Positions 1-5,979 of a stretch of 6,096 nt of DNA are shown in pieces. A program made the translations under genes and the position numbers. Numbering within the stretch: the stretch's first letter is position 1; every line of letters starts with the position of its first letter. The DNA comes from Campylobacterota bacterium (GTDB lineage: Bacteria; Campylobacterota; Campylobacteria; Campylobacterales; SZUA-545), in NCBI GenBank assembly GCA_030836705.1, contig JAUPLZ010000277.1:1-6096 (forward strand). The letters run 5' to 3'. The notes under the pieces are model-generated. The model saw only the letters and a list, made by a program, of their open reading frames with translations, did no database searches and had not been told where the DNA came from.

Positions 1-97
1 CTTGTATCTCTTTTGCATTAACATAAGCATCTACTTTTGCCATCAAAAAAGAGGTCAAAATCAAAAAAATCGCAAAAACTCTACCAATTTTTACCAT
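1..97 (-). CDS. batD: BatD family protein, N-terminal fragment (cut by window edge)
   Basis: Only the first 32 codons are in the window. Read from the ATG at 97-95 the protein starts MVKIGRVFAIFLILTSFLMA, a textbook signal peptide: basic n-region, hydrophobic core and a likely signal peptidase I site after LMA. The mature protein would begin KVDAYVNAKEIQ, resembling the first beta strand of BatD ('oxygen tolerance') proteins, which are large periplasmic proteins with a C-terminal membrane anchor. The start is supported by AAGGAG six bases upstream (104-109), and the gene overlaps the end of the upstream batB-batC gene by 17 bases, so it is probably translationally coupled. It is the expected next gene after batA and batB in Bat operons. 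The name rests on the signal peptide, this short match and operon position, because the diagnostic domain lies outside the window. Confidence 0.75.
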   Translation of the reverse strand, partial: MVKIGRVFAIFLILTSFLMAKVDAYVNAKEIQ

Positions 98-1634
98 TTT
101 TCTCTCCTTTTGGGGTCGGAATATTCTTTAAAGGCATTGGATTTGGATTTTTGTCCAGCTCTTTTAGCCATTTTTTCTCCTCTTCGTCACTTATCTCTTC
201 TCTCTCGTTTTTGGATTGCTTTATATCTTCGCTAGACTCTTTTTCACCCTTGTCGTTCTCTTGTTTTTTGCTCTCTTTTTTTTGCGAATCGTCGCTCTTT
301 TTTTGTTTTTCCTCTTTTTTATCCTCTTTATCGTCTTTACTATTTTTCTCTTTTTTCTCTTCTTGTTTTTTTAGCTCTTTTTTTGCCAGCTCAAGATTGT
401 GTTTTGCATCTTCGTCATCTTTTAATTCTAAACTTTTTTCATAATTTTCTACCGCTTTTTGATAGTCTTGGAGCTTATAATGAGCATTGCCGATGTTATA
501 AAACTTCCTTGCAAGAGCTTCGCCGTCTAGTCCGTCAATCGCTTCGTATGATTTTATTGCTTCATCAAATCTATTTGCCTTGTAATGCTCTTTCGCCTCT
601 TTCATCTCTTTGAAGTCAAAACTAGCGCTAAAAGCATCATTTGGAATCAAAAACAGCACCAAAACCGCCAGCAATCTTGAAGGAAGCGAGTGAAAAGCCA
701 AAATCATCATCACGAGTGCAACTCCTAAAGGAAAATAAAAAAGCTCAATATAATCACGAATCTTTTCTTTTTCAAACTCTTTGTCGTCTGCATCTGTTTT
801 TATCTGTTTATAAAGCGCTAAAATATCATCATTTGAGACTCTATAATCAACATATGCGCCACCCGAAGCAAGTGCAATTTTTTCAAAATCTGGATTTAAA
901 CCGGAAATAACAATATTTCCATTTTTATCTTTTACATATCCGCCTTGTCCATCAGAAATCGGCGCGCCTTTTTTATCCGCCATGCCAAGCCCATAGATGG
1001 TTATATTGTTTTTTAAAGCCTCATCTTTTAGCTCTTTTAACTCTCCCTCATCGCCGTCGCTTAATACCAAAAGCACCTTGTTTTCCTGCTGGCTTAACAT
1101 CTTTGTAGCCTCTATAACCGCTAAAACATTTGAGCTTCTATTTTCAAACCTAGAAATATCAAGCGAATCTATAAGATAGTTTATAATTTTTTTATCATTT
1201 GTCATCGGCGAAATAATATAAGAGTTCTCAGCAAATGCGACTATGGCTATTTTGTCATTTCTTGACTCATCAATGAGTTTTTTTATTTTATTTAACGACG
1301 CTTGAAGCCTTGTCGGATAGATATCTTTTGCATCCATAGAGAGAGAAATATCAAGCCCTATAACTATCTCCGTACCTTTTGAAACTATCTCTTTTTCGCC
1401 CCTATCGATTACCGGTCTTGCAAGAGAGAGCGCCATAAAAAAGAGCGCTAGGAACAAAACGGCTACTCTTTTTTTGGTATTAAAAAACGATTTATTTTCA
1501 AAAGAGAGTTTTTGAAATACCTCTTGGCTAAAAATAGTGTTTTTTGATTTTTTTGCAAAAAAAAGCGAAACTGCAACCAAAAGCGCTATAAAAAAACAAA
1601 CAATAAAAATTTCAGGATTTAAAAACTTTATCAT
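81..1634 (-). CDS. batB: BatB-BatC fusion: membrane-anchored VWA domain protein with TPR domain and charged tail
   Basis: A 517-residue protein. Transmembrane segments lie at about 7-27 and 56-72, joined by a Lys-rich (cytoplasmic) loop. A von Willebrand A domain follows (about 88-280) with an intact metal-ion-dependent adhesion site: D95-I-S97-L-S99 and the D193 motif LSDGDE. The insert at 219-247 (GAPISDGQGGYVKDKNGN) is typical of BatB. A third membrane segment (about 298-315) is followed after a short turn by a second hydrophobic stretch (319-337) ending AFSA, then a TPR region (about 341-416, including YNIGNAHYKLQDYQKAVENY) as in BatC. Residues 416-490 are almost all Lys/Glu/Asp/Ser, and the C-terminus WLKELDKNPNPMPLKNIP recalls the BatC end. 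Positive-inside reasoning puts VWA and TPR in the periplasm. The start ATG overlaps the batA stop as ATGA with no clear ribosome binding site, indicating coupling. The exact function is unknown; the family is linked to envelope stress or aerotolerance. Confidence 0.92.
   Translation of the reverse strand: MIKFLNPEIFIVCFFIALLVAVSLFFAKKSKNTIFSQEVFQKLSFENKSFFNTKKRVAVLFLALFFMALSLARPVIDRGEKEIVSKGTEIVIGLDISLSMDAKDIYPTRLQASLNKIKKLIDESRNDKIAIVAFAENSYIISPMTNDKKIINYLIDSLDISRFENRSSNVLAVIEATKMLSQQENKVLLVLSDGDEGELKELKDEALKNNITIYGLGMADKKGAPISDGQGGYVKDKNGNIVISGLNPDFEKIALASGGAYVDYRVSNDDILALYKQIKTDADDKEFEKEKIRDYIELFYFPLGVALVMMILAFHSLPSRLLAVLVLFLIPNDAFSASFDFKEMKEAKEHYKANRFDEAIKSYEAIDGLDGEALARKFYNIGNAHYKLQDYQKAVENYEKSLELKDDEDAKHNLELAKKELKKQEEKKEKNSKDDKEDKKEEKQKKSDDSQKKESKKQENDKGEKESSEDIKQSKNEREEISDEEEKKWLKELDKNPNPMPLKNIPTPKGEKNGKNW
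104..109 (-). promoter_or_regulatory. Ribosome binding site for batD, inside the batB-batC coding region
   Basis: The minus strand reads AAGGAG here, six bases before the ATG at 97-95. It lies within the last codons of the upstream gene, so the two genes share sequence. It fixes the batD start. Confidence 0.75.
165..389 (-). repeat. Low-complexity purine-rich tract encoding the Lys/Glu tail of BatB-BatC
   Basis: On the coding strand this stretch is dominated by A and G, with repeated AAAAAAGAG-like units. It contains single-base runs of A8 (276-283) and A7 (298-304, 366-372, 378-384). It encodes about 75 residues, mostly Lys, Glu, Asp, Ser and Gln, between the TPR region and the conserved C-terminus. 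The reading frame is intact throughout. This is compositional low complexity rather than a clean tandem repeat. Confidence 0.7.
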
Positions 1635-2557
1635 TTTTTTCGCCCGTGTTTGAAGTATATATAAAAACCAAGCGCTATAAATGCAACAAAAAGAAAATAA
1701 TCATAAAGATAATCTTTTTTTACAAAATCGGAAGTTGTTATTTTGGATTTTTCCAGTTCGTCTATTTTGTCATAAACGCTTTTTAACGCTTCTTTGTCAT
1801 TAGCAGAAAAAAACACTCCGTCAGTCTCGTCCGAAATATACTTTAGCGCCATTGCATTAAACTCGCCTTTTTGCCCGATTCCTATCGTGTAGATTTTGAT
1901 ATTGTGTTTTTTTGCAAGCGCTGTGGCTTTATCGTAAGTGAGCGTCACTTCGCCCTCCTCTTCGCCGTCCGTTGCCAACACTATAATCTTGTTTTTTGCC
2001 TCTGAATCCTTTAAGACTCTAACCCCTTGCGCTATCGCATCGCCTATCGCCGTTCCCTCTGAAAACGATTCATGCATATTTAGCTGTGCGACCATCATGT
2101 TTAGCGCATTTTTGTCATAAGTTAGCGGCGAAATTATAAAAGCATATCTTCCAAATCCAACAGCTGAAAGATTATCAAACTCTCTTTTTGCAATAAACTC
2201 ACTCGCTATTTTTTTTGTAATATCAAACTTGCTGACTCTTTTGTCGCTCAAAAAAGGGCGGCTCATCGAACCGCTTGCGTCTATTGCTACAACTATGTCA
2301 TAACCTACTCTTGATTTTAAAACCTCTTTGTCCATAAGCACCGGAGAAGCTAGGGCTATGCTTAAAAATATGATAGCTAACCATTTGAAAATAGAGGCTA
2401 TTTTTTCATTTATAAGACCAGAGGCGTTTATGACCGCCAAATGCGGGAAATAGAGCCTTGCCGGTTTATACTTGCAAAACTTCTCACAGATAAGAAAAAA
2501 GAGCGGAACCAAAAGCGCATAGACGAATTCAAACTCTATATCACTTATCCCGTTCAT
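1631..2557 (-). CDS. batA: BatA-type membrane-anchored VWA domain protein
   Basis: A 308-residue protein with membrane segments at about 9-25 and 56-74, a VWA domain at about 84-270 and a C-terminal membrane segment at about 285-302 followed by the basic end KHGRKK. The metal-ion-dependent adhesion site is complete: D93-A-S95-G-S97, T169 in EGTAIGDAI, and D197 in LATDGEE. This layout matches BatA, which pairs with BatB in Bat operons. The Lys/Arg-rich loop between the first two helices should be cytoplasmic, which places the VWA domain in the periplasm. The ATG start has AAAGG six bases upstream (2564-2568). The gene overlaps the preceding small gene by 17 bases and the following batB-batC by 4 bases. 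The fold and metal site are certain from sequence; the batA name follows from operon position and architecture. Confidence 0.93.
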   Translation of the reverse strand: MNGISDIEFEFVYALLVPLFFLICEKFCKYKPARLYFPHLAVINASGLINEKIASIFKWLAIIFLSIALASPVLMDKEVLKSRVGYDIVVAIDASGSMSRPFLSDKRVSKFDITKKIASEFIAKREFDNLSAVGFGRYAFIISPLTYDKNALNMMVAQLNMHESFSEGTAIGDAIAQGVRVLKDSEAKNKIIVLATDGEEEGEVTLTYDKATALAKKHNIKIYTIGIGQKGEFNAMALKYISDETDGVFFSANDKEALKSVYDKIDELEKSKITTSDFVKKDYLYDYFLFVAFIALGFYIYFKHGRKK

Positions 2558-2861
2558 CTAAAACCTTTATAAAATCACTATATTGCGCTTTTATCTCATC
2601 GCTAATAGCTGATGGAGCTTTGATATATTTGTACTCCTGCAACTTCTCTATAATTTCATCGGCTTTTATTTTTTCACTATCGCTTAGCGCTACAAGCCGC
2701 AAATATTTTGTCATCTCGTATGCGCATGATTTTGAATCGGTAAAATCAATATTTTTTAGTTTTTTTATATTATTAGCTCTTGTGTTGCCTTTTTTCTTTT
2801 TAAAAAACTTATACAAAAAAAACAAAACCGCTGCAATCCCTGCAACCGCAAGAGCTGCCAT
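2541..2861 (-). CDS. Small single-pass membrane protein of the Bat operon, DUF4381-like (start uncertain)
   Basis: From the only in-frame ATG (2861) the product is 106 residues: a hydrophobic helix (about 1-20), a basic patch FFKKKKGN, then a soluble helical region including KSCAYEMTKYLRLVALSDSE. Basic residues after the helix place the C-terminal part in the cytoplasm. A small one-helix protein between the DUF58 and batA genes is characteristic of these operons, and the pattern resembles DUF4381, whose role is unknown. The annotated start is doubtful. No ribosome binding site precedes 2861, and the open frame continues 24 codons upstream, encoding a family-like segment (LEDIRDIKPIFDISDYYFY) that would sit just outside the membrane. 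The true gene probably begins near 2932. The 3' end overlaps batA by 17 bases. Confidence 0.75.
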   Translation of the reverse strand: MAALAVAGIAAVLFFLYKFFKKKKGNTRANNIKKLKNIDFTDSKSCAYEMTKYLRLVALSDSEKIKADEIIEKLQEYKYIKAPSAISDEIKAQYSDFIKVLDERDK

Positions 2862-2933
2862 AGCAATATAAAAATAATAGTCGCTTATGTCAAAAATCGG
2901 TTTTATGTCTCTTATGTCTTCTAATTTTTCAAC
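2862..2933 (-). other. Probable true 5' end of the DUF4381-like gene (non-standard start or one-base frameshift)
   Basis: This is the upstream part of the same open frame, bounded by an in-frame TAA at 936-934 of the third kilobase (2936-2934). It encodes 24 residues, VEKLEDIRDIKPIFDISDYY continuing FYIA into the membrane helix, but contains no ATG, GTG or TTG. A strong AAGGAG (2942-2947) lies nine bases before a TTG (2932-2930). That TTG is one frame off and meets TAG after two further codons. One additional A in the A5 run just after it would give TTG AAA AAA TTA, joining the frame as MKKLEDIRDIKP. Alternatives are initiation at GTT, ATT or ATA, or a base missing from the sequence. Confidence 0.6.
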
Positions 2934-2938
2934 TTATT

Positions 2939-3772
2939 TTACTCCTTAAAGAGACTTAGAAGCTTTACAAAAGGGTCTTCATCGGTATAAAGCTTAACCC
3001 ATCTTATTGCGTGTTTTTTGAAGTAGTCGTTTAGGTTTTTGTCTATCTCGTAGACTTTTTTTTCATACTCTTTTTTTAAACCGGATGACAAATTCCCCTC
3101 AAAATACTCCATCGTCTGCGGATCTATAAGCGTTGCTTCACCCAAATCAGGAAGCTTCTCTTCATGCTTATCTCTTACCACAAGCGCAATGACTTCATGT
3201 TTTTTTGCAAGCAAACTCAACTCAGGAAGAGCGAAAAAATCCCCGATTACAAAAATCAAAGACTTTCTTTTTACTCTTAACATAAGCTCTTTTTCTATGA
3301 TTTGCTTGTCAAAGCCTTTTTTTATCGCATCAAAATTCAAAATATCGTTTATGAGCTTTTCAACTCCGTTTTGTTTTTTTTGCTGTTTTGTATATGAGTA
3401 GAGCTTATCGGCAAAAATCCAGTGCGAAAAACTATCACCGTTTTTTATACCGCCAAATGCCAAAATAGCTGCAATTTCCGCTATCAAATCTTGTTTTAGC
3501 CTTTTTGTGCCAAAAAAAACAGAGCCATTAAGAATAGTTGCTATAACTACATTTATTTGGTGTTCTTTATGAAAAATCTTAACAAACGGCTTGTTTTGCT
3601 TGGCGGTTATAACCCAATCGATATGTCTTATATCATCGCCTATTTGATACTCTCTAAGCTCCATAAAGTCATATCCCTCGCCCCTAAAAAGCGTGGAATT
3701 ATTCCCGATAAGCTCAGAAAAAACCTGTCTTTTGCTTTTTATGAGTATTTTTTTTATGTTGCCCTGTTTCAA
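2939..3772 (-). CDS. DUF58 domain protein of the MoxR/Bat operon
   Basis: A 277-residue protein without membrane segments, expected in the cytoplasm. The hallmark DUF58 motif is clear at residues 31-60: GEGYDFMELREYQIGD, then DIRHIDW and TAK (family pattern: G-x-x-F-x-x-x-R-x-Y-x-x-GD-x-x-R-x-I-DW). A VWA-like fold follows. Its expected metal-binding DxSxS, at about residues 80-84 before VFFG, reads I-L-N-G-S, so the key Asp is absent. The region VKRKSLIFVIGDFFAL (about 168-183) matches the later VWA strand. The gene starts at TTG overlapping the moxR stop (TTGA), with GGAG ten bases upstream; no better in-frame start exists before the conserved motif. It stands directly between moxR and the membrane components, as is usual. 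DUF58 proteins are thought to be partners of MoxR ATPases, but their activity is not established. Confidence 0.92.
   Translation of the reverse strand: MKQGNIKKILIKSKRQVFSELIGNNSTLFRGEGYDFMELREYQIGDDIRHIDWVITAKQNKPFVKIFHKEHQINVVIATILNGSVFFGTKRLKQDLIAEIAAILAFGGIKNGDSFSHWIFADKLYSYTKQQKKQNGVEKLINDILNFDAIKKGFDKQIIEKELMLRVKRKSLIFVIGDFFALPELSLLAKKHEVIALVVRDKHEEKLPDLGEATLIDPQTMEYFEGNLSSGLKKEYEKKVYEIDKNLNDYFKKHAIRWVKLYTDEDPFVKLLSLFKE
2942..2947 (-). promoter_or_regulatory. Ribosome binding site for the DUF4381-like gene
   Basis: AAGGAG on the minus strand overlaps the last codons of the DUF58 gene. It is nine bases from the TTG at 2932-2930 and about 80 bases from the ATG at 2861, far too distant to serve that ATG. 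It therefore argues for the upstream start. Confidence 0.6.
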
Positions 3773-4692
3773 GGTATGGCAACTCCGCTTAGGATTTTGT
3801 TTATGATATCATCAGAGCTTATTCCTGACGCTTCACCCTCATAGCTTAAAATAAGTCTATGTCTTAAAACATCTTTTGCCGCCCTTGCTATATCACTTGG
3901 CGAAACAAAATCTTTTTTGTGTATATAGGCATAGGCTTTTGAAGCCTTAAAAAGGTCTATCGACGCTCTAGGACTAGCACCGTATTGAAGATTTTCGTTA
4001 TTTTTTCTTGTAGCGAATATAAGCTCTATCATGTACTCTTCAAGCTCTTTGTCGATGTGGATATTTTTCACCTCTTCCCGCATGGCAAAAATATCCTCCT
4101 TTGTTGCGACCGCATTTACCTGCTCAAATGAGTTATTTGCAACTCTTTTTGCAATCTCCAACTCCTCTTCTTTTGTGTTATAGCCTACTTTTACTTTGAG
4201 CATAAATCTATCAAGCTGCGCTTCTGGAAGATTATAAACACCCTCTTGTTCTACCGGATTTTGAGTCGCCAAAACCAAAAAAGGCTTATCGATAGCAAAT
4301 GATTTATCGCCTATTGTTGCTTGCCTTTCTTGCATTACTTCAAGGAGTGCCGATTGGACTTTTGCCGGAGCTCTGTTTATCTCGTCCGCAAGCAAAATAT
4401 TGGTAAAAATCGGACCTTTTTTTATTTTAAACTCATTTGTTTTTGGGTCATAAATCTCCGCGCCTATTATGTCGCTTGGCAACAAATCGGGCGTGAACTG
4501 CACTCTTTTAAAATCAAGATTTAGAGTTTTTGCCATCGTATTAACGGCAGTAGTTTTTGCAAGACCAGGGACTCCTTCAAGCAGAATATGACCGCCTGTT
4601 AGTATTCCGGCAAGCAAACCGTCTATCATTTGATTTTGCCCGATTACTACTTTTGAAATCTCTTTTTTTATCTCTTCGATTTTATTGGACAT
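3769..4692 (-). CDS. moxR: MoxR family AAA+ ATPase
   Basis: A 307-residue cytoplasmic ATPase of the AAA_3 (MoxR) type, of usual length. Visible motifs are: Walker A GVPGLAKT (40-47); Walker B LLADEINRAP (100-109) with D103 and E104; sensor 1 in ATQNP (N145); the MoxR signature EGVYNLPEAQLDRFM (150-164); and sensor 2 in GASPRAS (238-244). A C-terminal helical lid follows. MoxR proteins act as chaperone-like ATPases, often for metal insertion or maturation of VWA proteins. Here the likely clients are the co-transcribed BatA and BatB, which is inference from operon context. It is the first gene of the operon. The ATG has GAGG five bases upstream, a good extended -10 promoter lies just beyond, and the stop overlaps the next start by four bases. 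Confidence 0.96.
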   Translation of the reverse strand: MSNKIEEIKKEISKVVIGQNQMIDGLLAGILTGGHILLEGVPGLAKTTAVNTMAKTLNLDFKRVQFTPDLLPSDIIGAEIYDPKTNEFKIKKGPIFTNILLADEINRAPAKVQSALLEVMQERQATIGDKSFAIDKPFLVLATQNPVEQEGVYNLPEAQLDRFMLKVKVGYNTKEEELEIAKRVANNSFEQVNAVATKEDIFAMREEVKNIHIDKELEEYMIELIFATRKNNENLQYGASPRASIDLFKASKAYAYIHKKDFVSPSDIARAAKDVLRHRLILSYEGEASGISSDDIINKILSGVAIP

Positions 4693-4779
4693 TTTTACCT
4701 CAAAAAGTTATTTTGGTGGATTATAACACTTAAAAATTAACAAAATGCATATAGGAACTTTTTTTGCTTTAACGCACGA
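4693..4779. promoter_or_regulatory. Divergent intergenic region between moxR and the diguanylate cyclase gene
   Basis: This 87-bp AT-rich spacer is the only non-coding gap of any size in the window and must drive both divergent genes. The minus-strand promoter is clear. For the plus strand only weak -10-like sites are visible: TATAAC (4722-4727), which overlaps the moxR -10 on the opposite strand, and TATAGG (4750-4755). A short inverted repeat GTTAT/ATAAC (4707-4711 and 4724-4728) and the palindrome ATGCAT (4745-4750) are present but too small to call operators. Confidence 0.45.
4720..4728 (-). promoter_or_regulatory. Extended -10 promoter for the moxR-bat operon
   Basis: The minus strand reads TGTTATAAT: a perfect TATAAT with the TG of an extended -10. 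It is preceded by the T-rich TTAATTTTTAAG, with no convincing -35 hexamer, which is common in Campylobacterota sigma-70 promoters. Transcription would begin near 4712, giving a leader of about 20 bases that contains the GAGG ribosome binding site. The motif is seen; promoter activity is inferred. Confidence 0.6.
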
Positions 4780-5976
4780 ATGAGCTTCTTAAACAAAATA
4801 TCAATCATCTCAAAAAATGTTATTCTCTTAAGCGTTGTAGCAATTGGTTTTTTCGCTATAACTTTTATCTCCTACAAAAGCATGAATACCATAAAAAACC
4901 GTCTTGACATTGTCTATTTCGGCAATATTATTCCTGCTACAAATCTTATAACTATTTCGGATATGTATAGCTACAACATTTTAAACACTATTCACCAATA
5001 TCAAAACTCAACATTAGACGCAAATAGCGCAAAAATAAAGATACTGGATGCAAAAGAGGTTATTTATAACTCATGGGGCGAATATACAGCGCTATATCAA
5101 ACTGCAAAAGAGAAAGAAATTAGCGATTATGCGAGCGAGAAAATAAAAATTTCAATCGAAACTGTTGATACCCTCATTTATCTTTTAGAATCGGATAATA
5201 AAGCCAAAATAGAAGAGATTGCAAAAAATGAGTTATACCTGAACATAGAACCGGTTGTAGACATTATCGACAAGCTTACAGCATATGAATTTTCACTAGC
5301 TGCGCATGAGAAAATAATAGCCAACGATACTTACGCAAACACTATTAAGATGCTTTTTTTAACACTTTTTATCGTTTTCTTTTTAACGGCTATTATCTTT
5401 TTCTTTATCGTTACAAACATTCATCAAAACGACGCAAGGTTAAAAGAACTCAATGCAAAACTAACCAGCATTTCCATAACCGACCCGCTTACTCAAGTGT
5501 ACAATAGGCGGTATTTTGACATTATCTTTTTGCGAGAACTCCAAAGAGTAAAACGAAAAAAAGAGACTCTTTGTTTTGCTATGATAGATATCGATTTTTT
5601 TAAGCTGTATAACGACAATTACGGTCATCAAGCCGGAGACGAGGCGCTAAAAGAGGTTTCAAAAAATCTTAAGTCAAACCTAAAACGACCAAGTGACTAT
5701 CTTTTTAGACTCGGCGGCGAAGAGTTTGCTATTTTGATTTCCGATGTCGACGAAGACGGAGCAAAAGAGTTCTTTGAAAATACAAAAAGCAGTATTAAAA
5801 AACTTCAAATAAAACACGAAAAAAATCCGCAAGGAATAGTTACTATCTCAATGGGCGTAGTGCTTTTGCATCCTGCCAGCGAGTGCGATAATGAGACTAT
5901 AATAAAAAAAGCCGATGACTTGCTTTATGTTGCCAAAAAAGCAGGAAGAGACATGGTGGTTTTTGAAAATTTATAA
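4780..5976 (+). CDS. Membrane diguanylate cyclase with periplasmic 4-helix-bundle (MCP-like) sensor and GGDEF domain
   Basis: A 398-residue protein. The transmembrane helices at about 13-33 and 188-213 flank a periplasmic region of about 150 residues. That region looks helical and resembles the four-helix-bundle ligand-binding domain of chemoreceptors (after the first helix: MNTIKNRLDIVYFGNIIPA). A short linker leads to a GGDEF domain (about 232-398), which makes cyclic di-GMP from two GTP. Active-site features are intact: DPLT (235-238), the metal-binding Asp in MIDIDFFKLYND (D270), and GGEEF at 312-316. The inhibitory-site RxxD (R303, D306) is also intact, so product inhibition is expected. 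There is no EAL phosphodiesterase domain. ATG is the only possible in-frame start and fits the membrane topology, but no good ribosome binding site precedes it; the nearest AGGA is about 25 bases upstream. It is divergent from moxR and convergent with a CDF transporter gene. The sensed signal is unknown. Confidence 0.95.
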   Translation: MSFLNKISIISKNVILLSVVAIGFFAITFISYKSMNTIKNRLDIVYFGNIIPATNLITISDMYSYNILNTIHQYQNSTLDANSAKIKILDAKEVIYNSWGEYTALYQTAKEKEISDYASEKIKISIETVDTLIYLLESDNKAKIEEIAKNELYLNIEPVVDIIDKLTAYEFSLAAHEKIIANDTYANTIKMLFLTLFIVFFLTAIIFFFIVTNIHQNDARLKELNAKLTSISITDPLTQVYNRRYFDIIFLRELQRVKRKKETLCFAMIDIDFFKLYNDNYGHQAGDEALKEVSKNLKSNLKRPSDYLFRLGGEEFAILISDVDEDGAKEFFENTKSSIKKLQIKHEKNPQGIVTISMGVVLLHPASECDNETIIKKADDLLYVAKKAGRDMVVFENL

Positions 5977-5979
5977 ATT
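5968..5979. repeat. 12-bp AT palindrome across the convergent gene ends
   Basis: AATTTATAAATT is a perfect palindrome spanning the TAA stop of the diguanylate cyclase gene (5974-5976) and two of the three bases of the opposing stop (5978-5980). It has no GC stem and no following T-run, so it is not a convincing terminator. It may simply reflect AT-rich stop codons facing each other. Confidence 0.4.

Noticed and set aside
37..444. Plus-strand open frame rich in Ser and Phe
   Set aside because: It is the antisense shadow of the Lys/Glu-rich tail of BatB-BatC, because AAA/GAA codons read as TTT/TTC on the other strand. It has no domain or ribosome binding site of its own.
3769..3772. TTG start of the DUF58 gene as evidence of a broken gene
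   Set aside because: TTG is a normal alternative start. It overlaps the moxR stop as TTGA and has GGAG ten bases upstream, consistent with translational coupling.
3557..3844. Plus-strand open frame of 95 codons opposite the DUF58 gene start
   Set aside because: It lies opposite the strongly conserved DUF58 signature and the end of moxR and shows no recognisable protein feature.
4720..4742. TTGTTA (minus strand, 4742-4737) as a -35 box for the moxR promoter
   Set aside because: The spacer to TATAAT would be only 11 bases, too short for a sigma-70 promoter. The extended -10 TG explains the promoter better.
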